DNA of 64,000 nt from Gammaproteobacteria bacterium (GCA_012960755.1 DUAT01000094.1:225248-289247); one strand, 5' to 3'; counted from the stretch's first letter, positions 26,977 to 36,333 are shown. Translations and numbers: made by a program. Notes: generated by a model not told the origin, from the letters alone.

Positions 26977-28494
26977 TCAGGCGAAGATTCGATCAAGGTG
27001 AGGGGCTGGTGGTATTCGTTTATAGGTCATCTTCGAAGCGACGATATAGACCAGACTCGAAGCAAAAAAAGCAGGTATCACCTCATGTATGTCAGAAAGT
27101 GCCTCGTACTCAAACCTGAATCCAAACCGCCAGATCACGCAGCCTGTTATTCCGGTTAACATGGATAATAGTGCACCCATGTCGGTTCCCCAGCGCAGAT
27201 AAAGTCCACCGAAGATAGCAGGGAAAAAGCTCGCAGCGAACACCGCGCCAGAAAACGCCGTCATTTCAACGATACCAGCAGGCGGGTAGAGGGTGACTAT
27301 GTATAACAGAACGCAGTAAGCAAAGATTGTCCATCTTGTTCTTCCAATCAATTTACTCGTTTTCATAGGTCGAACAACATGCCACATATCCTGCACAAAG
27401 GCGGTACCGACAATGAGCATGACGGATGCCAGGGACGACATCCCGGCAGCGAATAATCCCGCTATGCATATACCGGAGATCAGCGGGTTGTCGAATTTGT
27501 CGAGCATAAAACCCACGACTTCATCGGTATTCTGGATAAGGTAAGCCGCTTCTTTCTCTGTTGCCATGGCGTGAACCAGCGCACCCAGGCCCATCACACA
27601 AATCAGGGAGATGCCGAGAAATATTGGTGTCCAGATCATGGCAAAACGCATGCTTTTGGCATTGTCGATTGAATAAAAGCGAATCAGGCAACGGGGTTCT
27701 GCTATTTGTTTCATGCCGACGGCAAGACCGATCCCCAGGATATAGAAAAACGAAACCAGCGAGCCAAAAATAACCAGTCCATCGCCAATCGGATCTCCAT
27801 CGGCATCACGGTGAGTCGTCTCTTTAATGCGCATAAATACCTCGTCGACACCGCCGACATAGATAAACGGCAGCGTCACCATAATGATGGCAACTGCAAA
27901 CATCATGATACCTTGCACAGCGTCGGTCCAGAGTACACTGTACATGCCACCCCAAACGGTGTACGCACAGGTAATAAACACCACGGTAAAAGTGCCCAGC
28001 GCATAGGGAATATCGAGCACCGAAGAAATCACATGCCCCAGCCCTTTGGTGATACCCGTCATGTACCAGAGCGTAGCAAACAGGATTACAAAGGCGCTAA
28101 GCAGACGGATGGCGCGGGCAAAGTCACTCTTGTAACGATAAAAGAAATAGTCGGGGATTGTCATTGATCCCAGCTTGGCTGTCTGATTGCGCATTCTGGG
28201 GCCGAGCACAACCCACGAGATGACGCAGAATATTGCCCAGAAGAGTCCGACCCAGGCCCAGGATAGCCCAAACTGAAATGACTTTCCCGCCTGTCCGATG
28301 TAGGTATTGGTACTTGCAAAAGTGGAGAAGAATGCCAGTGAGACAACCCAACCGGGTATCTCGCGTTTGGCGATATAAAATGACTCAACACCGGATGTTG
28401 CCTTTTCCCTGAAGTACCAACCGACCCAGAGGCAAAAAGCCAGGTAGATAATTGTCAGCAGCAAAGTCAGCCAGTGTTGAGCGAGATAATCCAT
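26977..28494 (-). CDS. Sodium:solute symporter family (SSS) transporter
   Basis: Integral membrane carrier of 505 residues with about 13 helices. The SSS core is seen in FYIAKREIPGWVVSLAFFST, the region around TNTYIGQAGKSF, and the loop GGMYSVLWTDAVQGIMM characteristic of the family. It imports a solute with Na+; the substrate is unknown. The ATG comes immediately after the TAG stop of a 39-codon membrane ORF (28495-28614), and the MalY-like gene follows, so the three are probably one operon. An AAGGAG lies 9 nt before the start, inside the small ORF. Confidence 0.92.
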   Translation of the reverse strand: MDYLAQHWLTLLLTIIYLAFCLWVGWYFREKATSGVESFYIAKREIPGWVVSLAFFSTFASTNTYIGQAGKSFQFGLSWAWVGLFWAIFCVISWVVLGPRMRNQTAKLGSMTIPDYFFYRYKSDFARAIRLLSAFVILFATLWYMTGITKGLGHVISSVLDIPYALGTFTVVFITCAYTVWGGMYSVLWTDAVQGIMMFAVAIIMVTLPFIYVGGVDEVFMRIKETTHRDADGDPIGDGLVIFGSLVSFFYILGIGLAVGMKQIAEPRCLIRFYSIDNAKSMRFAMIWTPIFLGISLICVMGLGALVHAMATEKEAAYLIQNTDEVVGFMLDKFDNPLISGICIAGLFAAGMSSLASVMLIVGTAFVQDMWHVVRPMKTSKLIGRTRWTIFAYCVLLYIVTLYPPAGIVEMTAFSGAVFAASFFPAIFGGLYLRWGTDMGALLSMLTGITGCVIWRFGFRFEYEALSDIHEVIPAFFASSLVYIVASKMTYKRIPPAPHLDRIFA

Positions 28495-28614
28495 CTACGA
28501 ATCGTCTCCTTCTTCCTCTTGCTCAATGTGAATATCCATACGGGATACGATGATGGTGTTGACTATGATCACAACGATGATGCCCCAGTAGGGTAACCCC
28601 GTTAGAAAATCCAT
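28495..28614 (-). CDS. Small membrane protein, symporter accessory type (39 aa)
   Basis: Short ORF abutting the SSS transporter start (TAG then ATG). Translation begins MDFLTGLPYWGIIVVIIV, forms one hydrophobic helix ending near residue 24, and finishes in an acidic tail (EQEEEGDDS). A weak AGAGG precedes the ATG. Small single-helix proteins are known to be encoded directly before SSS/SLC5-type symporters and are thought to be accessory subunits. The coupling, hydrophobic pattern and clean start support a real gene although it is very short; function is inferred from position. Confidence 0.7.
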   Translation of the reverse strand: MDFLTGLPYWGIIVVIIVNTIIVSRMDIHIEQEEEGDDS

Positions 28615-28667
28615 TGCCTCTAAACGATCACGTCAAATATTTTGTTGCTATCACCACTCGGGTTCAT

Positions 28668-29534
28668 CTAATCGAGTCTGCGTATTTCTGGTGGTGCGCC
28701 TGTTGAACCTTTGGTAATCCCCGAAACTTTCGCGTTGCGGGCAGATGATCTGGGGAATTTCTTTGATAACTCAGGACCCGCCGCGGTCAACCCGCCATCC
28801 ACCACAATGGATTCGCCGGTGACGAACTCAGCATCATCGCTGGCAAGAAATAAAGCCGCGCCTGCGATATGTTCGCCGCGCCCATAGTCCGGCCAGGGTT
28901 GGGATGTAGCGAAAGACTTCCTCGTCGCGTCCGGGCGACCACCATCAGCCAGGGGAGTTGCAATAAAACCGGGACAAATCGCGTTAACCCTGATTTTGTC
29001 GGCGGCCAGTTCAACAGCGGCTGACTGGGACAGGCTGATGACAGCTGCTTTGGCAGCGGAATAGACCAATGGCCCGCCATCACCGCTGAGTCCCGCAATC
29101 GACGCGGTGTTGATAATGGAACCCCCGTTACCATTGGCTTTCATGACAATGGCGGCATGTTTGATTCCGAGAAATACGCCTTTAGCCAACACATCAAAGG
29201 TGTAGTCCCAGTCACTAATTGTGGTTTCAGTCAAAGGACCAATGGCTCCGCCTACCCCGGCATTGTTGAAGACAATATCGAGTCCGGCATAATTACTGAG
29301 TGCAGTTTGAATCATATTGGCGACATCATCTTCTCTGGCAACATCCGTGGCGACAAAAGAAACTGATCCCTCGAAGCCAGCAGATTTGGCATCCCGGACT
29401 GCCTGCGCGCCACTTTCCTCATTGAAGTCGGCGATGATAACTTTGGCGCCTTCCTGCAAAAACCGATTAACCGTTGCGAGCCCCATTCCACTTGCGCCAC
29501 CGGTGATGATGGCTACTTTGTTTTCCAGTCGCAT
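28668..29534 (-). CDS. SDR family NAD(P)-dependent oxidoreductase
   Basis: Classical short-chain dehydrogenase of 288 residues. The cofactor motif is ITGGASGMGLA (residues 10-20), with Asp36 after the second strand suggesting NAD preference. The NNAG block is at 90-93 and the catalytic residues are Ser145, Tyr158 and Lys162 (YSAAK). The C-terminus is longer than usual by about 25 residues (KKFPRSSARNAKV and after). The substrate is unknown. It is the first gene leftward after the membrane protein and MFS pair and has its own 27-bp spacer; a common transcript with them is possible. Confidence 0.92.
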   Translation of the reverse strand: MRLENKVAIITGGASGMGLATVNRFLQEGAKVIIADFNEESGAQAVRDAKSAGFEGSVSFVATDVAREDDVANMIQTALSNYAGLDIVFNNAGVGGAIGPLTETTISDWDYTFDVLAKGVFLGIKHAAIVMKANGNGGSIINTASIAGLSGDGGPLVYSAAKAAVISLSQSAAVELAADKIRVNAICPGFIATPLADGGRPDATRKSFATSQPWPDYGRGEHIAGAALFLASDDAEFVTGESIVVDGGLTAAGPELSKKFPRSSARNAKVSGITKGSTGAPPEIRRLD

Positions 29535-29561
29535 GTTTTACCTCCGGGACGTGCCCAAGTG

Positions 29562-30173
29562 TTATTTATTTTTGTATTGTCTTAAGGAATGGTACGGCGT
29601 TAATTTGTACCCGTCAAAGCCGGTTATCCTCCATGCCCAGTGAGAGATTAGAAAATAGAAGTCAATCAGCAGTGCCAGGATCCACTCAAAGGCATCTTCT
29701 ACCGCATCATGCCAATCCGTCATCAGGTCGATAAACAGGCTGCACAGACCGACAATCAGCATAATGACGCAGATCCCCAGCATCAGACTGACAGGGACCG
29801 GTTTTATATTTGTGCGCCACAGACGAGTGACCAGTAACAGCTGCGCAAGGTAGGTCAGTGTGAAGTAAAGGGATGCGCCAATACGCCGTTGCAATCGAAA
29901 CACATCACCTTCAATGCCCAGAGCAAGAACATACAGTAAGAGAAAGACCCCGGCGATCTGCCCCAACTGACGAATAGTATGATGTGGGATGTCAAGCGCT
30001 TGAAGCCAGCTCGACATATGTCGCCAATAAACGATGATCAGTACTGCTGCGGGAAGCATGGTCAGCTTGAACCAGAGAAACTCTGGCATTTGTCGACCCG
30101 CTGCGCTGATTGAAGAACAGGAATCCCAGTAAGGATTGCACCAGGGTACGTGACCTTGCCAGGCCGCCAGCAA
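29562..30173 (-). CDS. Membrane protein of unknown function (Frag1/DRAM-like)
   Basis: Integral membrane protein of about 203 residues with five or six hydrophobic helices (for example FKLTMLPAAVLIIVYW and LMLGICVIMLIVGLCSLF). The start region HVPWCNPYWDSCSSISAAGR resembles the extracellular loop of Frag1/DRAM/Sfk1-type proteins; I do not assign a function. The frame has no ATG: the only usual start is TTG at 30173, and it is in the same frame as the MFS gene upstream, separated from it by that gene's TAA (30198-30200) and eight codons. Part of the first helix lies before the TTG, so the true start or the sequence here deserves checking. Confidence 0.6.
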   Translation of the reverse strand: MLAAWQGHVPWCNPYWDSCSSISAAGRQMPEFLWFKLTMLPAAVLIIVYWRHMSSWLQALDIPHHTIRQLGQIAGVFLLLYVLALGIEGDVFRLQRRIGASLYFTLTYLAQLLLVTRLWRTNIKPVPVSLMLGICVIMLIVGLCSLFIDLMTDWHDAVEDAFEWILALLIDFYFLISHWAWRITGFDGYKLTPYHSLRQYKNK

Positions 30174-30197
30174 ACCTGCATAAGTGGTGAATACTGA

Positions 30198-31469
30198 TTA
30201 ATCAAAAATTTTGTCGCTTGATGCAAACAGCAGGAAGACAATCAGGCCAAACAGCGTCACACCACCGGCGACCTGAAATACCAATGCCCAGGAGCCGGTA
30301 ACTTCCAGGATGACGCCGCTTACAAATACGCCAATGATGCCTGGTATTGTCCCCGCTGTATTGGTAATACCCATCAGTGTGCCTGCATGCCTCGGTGCAA
30401 TATCCATGTGATTAACGGCAAAACCGCCGGTGACAAATGCACCCAGGGCACTGCCCACCGCCATGATTGAAATGGCCATCCAGACCGTATCTACCTCACC
30501 GACAAAAAAGAGAGCGATTGAGAGCCCGCCAAAGCCGATGGTTTGCATCAGCTTGCGAACTTTCCCAACTGCCATGCCATTGCGGATAAGCCGGTCAGTT
30601 ATGTTGCCGGCAATGTTTAGAAACAGGAATGAGGCAGCATGGGGAATCATCGTTACCCAGCCCACCGACGCATAATCGACCCCCAGGCCCTTGTTGACGA
30701 AAGTAGGCAACCAGGAAAGCAGCACATAAAGTGACCAGTTGTTACAGAAGTGGGTCACGATGATGGCCCACACCGCCTTGTGCTTGAGAAACTCCATAAT
30801 TGTTGGGGAATCAGCTTCCTCTCCTGCGGCGATACCTGATCTGATCAGCTCAAGTTCTTCAGCGGATATGGCCGGATCGCTGGCGGGTTCGGCGGCAATA
30901 AGGCGATGCCAGAAGACAAACCAGACGATCCCGACAGCGCCAAACAGATAAAAAGCCCATTGCCAGCCTAAGCGCTGGACGATTATTGGCGTCACAATGA
31001 GGGCAAAGACCGTGCCAAGGGGGATGCCACTATTGGTAAACCCCACTGCCCGGGAACGCTCTTGAATCGGTATCCAACGGCCATAATTAGTATAGATGGA
31101 CGGAAACGTAACAGCCTCACCCATCCCCATGGCAATTCGGGTGGCGATCAGCAGGCTGATCCCGACCCAGGCCGCAGGCGGGGTGAGAATGGTGAAAAGT
31201 GACCAGAGCAAAACCCCTGCCCCTAACACCACCTTACCGCCGAATCGATCAGACAATCTGCCACCGATGATCTGTAACAAAAGATAACCCACAAAAAAAG
31301 AGGAGAGCACCATGCCCTGGGTTTGAAGGTTCCAGTTCAGTTCTTCTGCCATTGGAATAATAGCGATCGAGATGTTAACGCGATCGATATAGCAGATGAA
31401 CACCGAGACAAATGTCAGGCTAACCAGAATGTATCGTCGCGGCCAGTGTGCAGGTAACATCGATGCCAT
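30198..31469 (-). CDS. MFS transporter, anion:cation symporter (ACS) type
   Basis: Twelve-helix carrier of 423 residues. The N-terminal FICYIDRVNISIAIIPMAEEL is the signature of the ACS/hexuronate-phthalate branch, with GGRLSDRFGGK as the loop 2-3 motif. These carriers take up organic anions such as hexuronates, phthalate or tartrate. An uncharacterised membrane protein follows in frame after the stop. The start at 31469 is an ATG; a second Met lies at codon 4. It probably belongs with the following SDR gene in a catabolic set. Confidence 0.9.
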   Translation of the reverse strand: MASMLPAHWPRRYILVSLTFVSVFICYIDRVNISIAIIPMAEELNWNLQTQGMVLSSFFVGYLLLQIIGGRLSDRFGGKVVLGAGVLLWSLFTILTPPAAWVGISLLIATRIAMGMGEAVTFPSIYTNYGRWIPIQERSRAVGFTNSGIPLGTVFALIVTPIIVQRLGWQWAFYLFGAVGIVWFVFWHRLIAAEPASDPAISAEELELIRSGIAAGEEADSPTIMEFLKHKAVWAIIVTHFCNNWSLYVLLSWLPTFVNKGLGVDYASVGWVTMIPHAASFLFLNIAGNITDRLIRNGMAVGKVRKLMQTIGFGGLSIALFFVGEVDTVWMAISIMAVGSALGAFVTGGFAVNHMDIAPRHAGTLMGITNTAGTIPGIIGVFVSGVILEVTGSWALVFQVAGGVTLFGLIVFLLFASSDKIFD

Positions 31470-31753
31470 CTTGTTGGTCCTTTATGTTTTTCGAACAGTA
31501 TATCGAAGAAACCAGCTGCCGTAAGCTGTTCGTAACATTACTGACACAAAGCTGTCAGTAGGCTCATGTTTATTCCAGAGGTGTACTTGTTGCGATTATA
31601 GTTATGGCCAGGATAGCGACATTGCTTACTGCGCCAATCAGTTTCACCGCAACAATATTTGAAAGCGTTGGATTAGATCAAAAGAAGGTGCTGCAATTCA
31701 AAAATGCGATGGCAGCAGGACATGAATAAACAGGGGCTCTACGGGTATTTCAA

Positions 31754-32242
31754 CTACTGGAGATGCCCCGTCCACCGTCCAGCTAAGGTCACTCCAATCC
31801 AGATCAACAACGAGGCGACTGCGGACATTCTTACAGAGCCGGGAACTGAATTTTCGTCATCCCAGTCGGTGATATGCCGCATTGCACCCCTGTGTAAAAA
31901 GGCGACATTGAGCCCTGCCAGCAGAAGTAGACAAAGTTTGGCCTGGAATGCCGGATTGTCTGCATAGGCGGCTGGTCGAGTGATAAACATGCCAAGCCCA
32001 GTGAGAGCAGCGACCACAAATCCTGCCCAGGTCCAGTGGGTGAGCTCGCGCGAAAACCTGCCGATACCATAGATTCGAGCCGTTAAACCCAGCAAGCGGA
32101 GGTCCACCATCAGAATAGAACCAATCACCATGGCAACCGCCAGAACGTGAATAGACTCGATCAATGGGAACAACCAGGTTGCACCGATTTCAAAGGCGAG
32201 GTCAGTATTTTGTAACCAGTCCCAAAACTGTTCTATCGACAT
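31754..32242 (-). CDS. Small integral membrane protein, DUF6644-like (copy 2)
   Basis: Membrane protein of 162 residues with four hydrophobic helices. Visible motifs are LIESIHVLAVAMVIGS, the LRLLGL block, THWTWAGFVVAALTGLGMF and a closing IGVTLAGRWTGH. Conserved histidines in helix 1 and 2 could bind haem, but this is speculation. It is clearly paralogous to the neighbouring gene (same IHxLAxxxVxGS, LRxLGL and AGRW positions), ending 7 bp after it. Function unknown; such proteins occur beside catabolic transporters. Confidence 0.75.
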   Translation of the reverse strand: MSIEQFWDWLQNTDLAFEIGATWLFPLIESIHVLAVAMVIGSILMVDLRLLGLTARIYGIGRFSRELTHWTWAGFVVAALTGLGMFITRPAAYADNPAFQAKLCLLLLAGLNVAFLHRGAMRHITDWDDENSVPGSVRMSAVASLLIWIGVTLAGRWTGHLQ

Positions 32243-32249
32243 AGAGAAA

Positions 32250-32762
32250 TCACCAAAACAAATAGTCCGAGTATGCGATCCAGCGACCCGCCATCATGAT
32301 ACCCACCCATAGAACGATTGAGATAAGTGAGATTGAATGAACCAGACCACGTCGAATACCAGGCTCGTCCCAAAAGCCCGGTTCCCGTCTGTTTGGCAGA
32401 TAGAGGCATAATGCCAGTATCAGTGCTGGTATCAGCAGGGCAAATTTGATGCCAAACACAGGGTTATAGAAGTAACGGTTTGGTCTTGCGATAACGAACA
32501 CCAAACCGGAGGCTATGAGGGGAAGTAGTGCCCACCATGTAAATGGCATCAGGCGTTTGATGATTTCTGCGGAACTTTGACCAGGTACTGCCAGGCCAAG
32601 AATCCGCAGATTGACAAAAACGATAGACCCCATGACAACACCGATGGCCAATATGTGAACAGTCTGCACAATCGGCGGCAGACCGGGCACATTGGAAAGC
32701 AGATAGATTATCCAGGTTCGCAGCTCGCTGTTCGCGATTGATTCACTGATATCAGTCAACAC
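32250..32762 (-). CDS. Small integral membrane protein, DUF6644-like (copy 1)
   Basis: Membrane protein of 170 residues, four hydrophobic helices, with VQTVHILAIGVVMGSIVFVN, NLRILGLAV and IMMAGRWIAY. It aligns along its length with the next gene (31754-32242), from which it is separated by 7 bp, suggesting an ancient duplication and perhaps a heterodimer. No catalytic motif is recognised. Paired genes of this kind are known, but no role has been established that I can state. Confidence 0.75.
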   Translation of the reverse strand: MLTDISESIANSELRTWIIYLLSNVPGLPPIVQTVHILAIGVVMGSIVFVNLRILGLAVPGQSSAEIIKRLMPFTWWALLPLIASGLVFVIARPNRYFYNPVFGIKFALLIPALILALCLYLPNRREPGFWDEPGIRRGLVHSISLISIVLWVGIMMAGRWIAYSDYLFW

Positions 32763-32907
32763 AGGTGTCGTTCTCGAATAGTACGGATAACCAAATACTA
32801 CTTTGCACCCGATGCTTTCGCAATTTCCGGCTGAATTGTCCCCCCCCTAAGATAAAGTGATGGATGTCCTGAGTAGATTCCTTCATATTGCCTGCGCGAT
32901 GAATTCT

Positions 32908-34092
32908 TTAACTGGCAGGGCCAGTGATCCCCTCCCTGGCGAGCCCCTCGATTTCACTGTCAGACCGTCCGATCTCCCTCAGTATTTCTATTGTATGCTG
33001 ACCATGAGCGGGGCTGTCTGCAGCGGGCGTTAATCTTTCCCCTTGAAACTGCGCCGGTGGCTTTATCCTGCGCATCGTTCCGAGGTAGGGGTGTACAACC
33101 GTATCAATTGTTTCATTCGCTACATACTGAGGGTGATTGAGCACTTCGGCATAGCCCAGGCACTTGGCCGCTGGTACGTCGTTTTCTTTGAGTCGTGCGA
33201 GCACCTCATCGGTTTTAAATGCCAGGAAAGCGTCAGCCACGACTTCCCTGAACTCTTCGAGGTTTGCAATCAGTTTCTCCTGGCTGTTGAAACGTTTGTC
33301 GGCGAGCAGGGGTAGCTGATCGATTGCCGTCAACAAACCAATACGCTGTGCATCGTTAGAAACAGAGATGGTCACGCCGCCGTCCTTGGTCACGCTCAGG
33401 TCGTAGATCATCTGCGACAGGGGTGGCAAATGTGCGGCGTCTTTGTCGAGCAATGTGTGGTGCATGAAACCGTCCGGGAACAGAAAGTAAAGCCCCGCAT
33501 CCATCATGGACAGGTCAATATGCTGCCCTTCACCGGTCTTTTCGCGCATATAAAGTGCAGCGGTCACAGCCTGACAGGCAGTGTATGCGGTCACCTTGTC
33601 ACAGGTTAGATTTCGTACGAATGCCGGACTGCCCTGACCCTGAACAGCCGTAAAACCTGACTGGGCCTGGATAACGGGGTCATAGGCGGGTGAGTCCCGA
33701 TCCGGGCCCTGCGTCCCGAAACCAGAGATTGCAGCATAGATCAGTCGTTGGTTGAGTTTTCTTAAATTATCGCTTCCGACACCCAGTCCATCCATAACAC
33801 CAGGACGGAAGTTGCAGAGTACGATGTCAGCATCCCTGGCAAGCTCCCGAATGATTTCAATCCCGTTTTCCTCCTTAAGGTTCAGTCGAATGGACTTTTT
33901 GCCCCGATTACAGTTAGCGAAAAGTGCAGAAAAACCGCCCTTACTGCTGCCGAGAAAGCGCATCGGGTCACCCAATTCAATAGGTTCAACTTTGATGACG
34001 CTTGCACCCTGTTCCGCTAACATCATTGCAGCAAAAGATGCCGTTATCATTGTAGAAAATTCGATGACCTTGATGCCGTCAAGAGGTTTCAT
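32908..34092 (-). CDS. Class III CoA-transferase (CaiB/BaiF/Frc family)
   Basis: Protein of 394 residues moving CoA between carboxylic acids. The N-terminal block GIKVIEFSTMITASFAAMML and KVEPIELGDPMR are family hallmarks. Asp165 in LTCDKVTAYTACQAV is the expected catalytic aspartate that forms the mixed anhydride/thioester, and GEGQHIDLSMMDAG follows. The frame extends 13 codons upstream, but GGTGAG before ATG 34092 and family length favour this start. It stands alone between two non-coding gaps. The substrate is unknown. Confidence 0.92.
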   Translation of the reverse strand: MKPLDGIKVIEFSTMITASFAAMMLAEQGASVIKVEPIELGDPMRFLGSSKGGFSALFANCNRGKKSIRLNLKEENGIEIIRELARDADIVLCNFRPGVMDGLGVGSDNLRKLNQRLIYAAISGFGTQGPDRDSPAYDPVIQAQSGFTAVQGQGSPAFVRNLTCDKVTAYTACQAVTAALYMREKTGEGQHIDLSMMDAGLYFLFPDGFMHHTLLDKDAAHLPPLSQMIYDLSVTKDGGVTISVSNDAQRIGLLTAIDQLPLLADKRFNSQEKLIANLEEFREVVADAFLAFKTDEVLARLKENDVPAAKCLGYAEVLNHPQYVANETIDTVVHPYLGTMRRIKPPAQFQGERLTPAADSPAHGQHTIEILREIGRSDSEIEGLAREGITGPAS

Positions 34093-34335
34093 ATTACTCA
34101 CCCGGGTAGTGTGTTCGTTTGAGAGTAGCACAGCCTGTGAGATAAGAAATCAAAGAAATATTGTCTGACCGGTGCGATAAATTCGGAGTTCGCCGCAGTA
34201 ACATTGATAGAGCCGGTATTACTGTAATACTCAGCGGGAAAAGGTTAGTCTACCGTAGCCGTAGTTCCAGTACTTAACATTTCACTCATTTCCAATCCGA
34301 GGAGAGCCTGGATTTTTGTGAATCAGGAGGTGTCT

Positions 34336-35232
34336 ATGAACAAGTGGTTTACCGCAGTCCTTGTTGGCACTGCACTCAGCTTCCAGGTGTATGCCGCACA
34401 GGTTGTTGTTGTTGCCGAATTTCAAGATCGAACTAATACTAATATTGGATTAGGTGCGAGGGCCCAGGAACAAATCACAGGTGTCCTGGTTAAATTACCG
34501 CACTTGCAGATCGTTGAAAGAACAAGAATGGACCAGATTATCGAGGAGATGAACTTCTCACAATCTGCCTATGTCGATACGAGCACCGCCGCGGAATTCG
34601 GTAAAAAGTCTGGTGCAGAGTTGGTTGTATTTGGCAGTGTGTCCAACGCCAGCTATAGCGTTGGTGAACAGTCGCAGTTATTAGGTGAAAACAAAGTCGC
34701 AGTGGGCGTTGGCCGAGCGACTGTTAACGTAATAATGGTCAATGTGGAGACTAACCAGACCATCTTCTCGGAGAGTGTGTCAGCTGAGGCGATCGGCGAT
34801 AAGAATGCGGCAACGGTGTTGCCGATGTCCATCGATAACGCTGTGAATGAATTGTGGATTGCCTTCCAGGAGAAGTTTTCAATCCGTGGTTATGTCATTG
34901 CCACTGAGGAAGAAGGCAGAAAATACCTTGTGTATCTCGATGTGGGTACCGATGTTGGGGTCGGTAAGGGAAGAAAAGTCACGGTCTTTTCAGAAGATAA
35001 GGTTTTTATTCACCCCGTCACCAAGAAAGAGAGGCGGATATCTCAACCGTTAATGGAGTTAAAGATTTCCTTGGCGGAGGGTGATTATGCTATTGCCAAA
35101 GTTAAAAAGAAGGATTTCCAGAAAATCGTCGCTGGAATGAAAATTGAAGTTCACCCAGAGAAAAGGGTATCCAAGGGAAAGTCGACACTGTTTGATTTTA
35201 AATCGCTGAATAATCTGCTGAAGAAAGACTAG
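34336..35232 (+). CDS. CsgG-like secreted protein (CsgG/HfaB family), no lipobox
   Basis: Exported protein of 298 residues. Signal MNKWFTAVLVGTALSFQVYA is followed directly by the CsgG-type core: VVVVAEFQDRTN, LPHLQIVERTRMDQIIEE, KKSGAELVVFGSVSNA and NVIMVNVETNQTI. CsgG forms the curli secretion pore, but true CsgG is a lipoprotein with a Cys after the signal, and no such Cys is present here; no curli genes are nearby. It could therefore be a soluble periplasmic relative. AGGAGG lies five bases before ATG 34336, deciding the start over a GTG at 34318. A FlgT-like gene follows after 3 bp. Confidence 0.82.
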   Translation: MNKWFTAVLVGTALSFQVYAAQVVVVAEFQDRTNTNIGLGARAQEQITGVLVKLPHLQIVERTRMDQIIEEMNFSQSAYVDTSTAAEFGKKSGAELVVFGSVSNASYSVGEQSQLLGENKVAVGVGRATVNVIMVNVETNQTIFSESVSAEAIGDKNAATVLPMSIDNAVNELWIAFQEKFSIRGYVIATEEEGRKYLVYLDVGTDVGVGKGRKVTVFSEDKVFIHPVTKKERRISQPLMELKISLAEGDYAIAKVKKKDFQKIVAGMKIEVHPEKRVSKGKSTLFDFKSLNNLLKKD

Positions 35233-35235
35233 CCG

Positions 35236-36333
35236 GTGAGCTGGAAAACCCTACCTCTAGCGATCCTGTTTTTGTTGCTTTCTGCGACGGATTCGCAGGG
35301 CGGGTCAACCCGGGTGACAGTAAGCGGGTTTGGCGAATCTCGACAGCAGGCACTCACGGACGCGCAACGTGCAGCAGTTGAATCAGGCCTGGGTGTTGCG
35401 CTCGAATCAGAGACTTATATACGTGACTACATTGTGCAAAGCGACAGGGTCCGAACCGTGTCCAGTGGGGTCGTGACTTCATTAGCAATTAAGGCCGAAA
35501 AGCAGGATAGCGCGGGCATGTGGTCTGTCACAATCGACGCCACCGTGGACGGTGATAAGCTCAAAGGCAATATTGCTCTAATGCTAAGTCAAATCGACAA
35601 TCCCAAAAGTATGGTTGTTGTTGATCCTTATTCAACATCCAATTCAGAATTCTCCCGCTCGGTCCATAGGCAACTCAACGCGTCGTTATTGACCCAGGGT
35701 TTCGAGGTTGTTAATGAAAATGTCAGTCAGCAACTTAGGGCAGAGATGGGGGGTTTGATGGATGTGAACAAGGCTGGTCAGTCAGCCGCCGCATTGGCGC
35801 TAAAGTACAATGCTGACGTGGTGTGGATGGTGGTGGTAAAACAGCGTCAAGGTAACACCAGTTATGGTGTCACCGACCACATTGCAGATGTTGGTTGTCA
35901 GGTGATCGCCTCTGCCAGCGGTCAAATCTTCGCGGACGCTGAAGTAAGTGTCAAAGGTGTCGATCAGGCAGATGCGGCCAGAAGAGCCGGAAAAGAGCTG
36001 ACTTTAGAACTTGTCAACCAGGTTAAAATCCAGTTTGCCGCACTGGCTCAACAGGGTGTGAAGTATAGTATAAGACTCTGGCGGATTGATTCTTATCGAC
36101 AGGCGCGTGGCTTCAGAAAAGCGCTGGCGGCACTGGATGGCTTTAGCGATGTAAAGCAGAACGCGCTTGCTATAGACAAGGGCGCGGACCAGAATTTTGT
36201 TGATTTGACCCTGACATTTCGTGGTACGACCGATGAGCTGCTGGATTCAATATTTGATAAGGTGGCTGAAGGTAATCTGGAAAGTCTGGATGTACGCTTA
36301 CAGCGATCCACGCAAATTGAATTAGAACTGTAG
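35236..36333 (+). CDS. Exported protein with FlgT/LPP20-like N-terminal domain
   Basis: Protein of 365 residues starting at a GTG 3 bp after the CsgG-like gene; a signal peptide (LPLAILFLLLSATDSQG) follows. Residues 25-105 match the FlgT N-terminal/LPP20 pattern: VTVSGFGESRQQALTDAQRA, then SGVVTSLAIKAEKQD and WSVTIDATVD. In Vibrio, FlgT builds the flagellar H-ring and its middle and C-terminal domains resemble CsgG/TolB, so pairing with a CsgG-like gene hints at a joint periplasmic or outer-membrane structure. No flagellar genes are seen here. The rest of the protein has no assigned domain. Confidence 0.72.
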   Translation: MSWKTLPLAILFLLLSATDSQGGSTRVTVSGFGESRQQALTDAQRAAVESGLGVALESETYIRDYIVQSDRVRTVSSGVVTSLAIKAEKQDSAGMWSVTIDATVDGDKLKGNIALMLSQIDNPKSMVVVDPYSTSNSEFSRSVHRQLNASLLTQGFEVVNENVSQQLRAEMGGLMDVNKAGQSAAALALKYNADVVWMVVVKQRQGNTSYGVTDHIADVGCQVIASASGQIFADAEVSVKGVDQADAARRAGKELTLELVNQVKIQFAALAQQGVKYSIRLWRIDSYRQARGFRKALAALDGFSDVKQNALAIDKGADQNFVDLTLTFRGTTDELLDSIFDKVAEGNLESLDVRLQRSTQIELEL

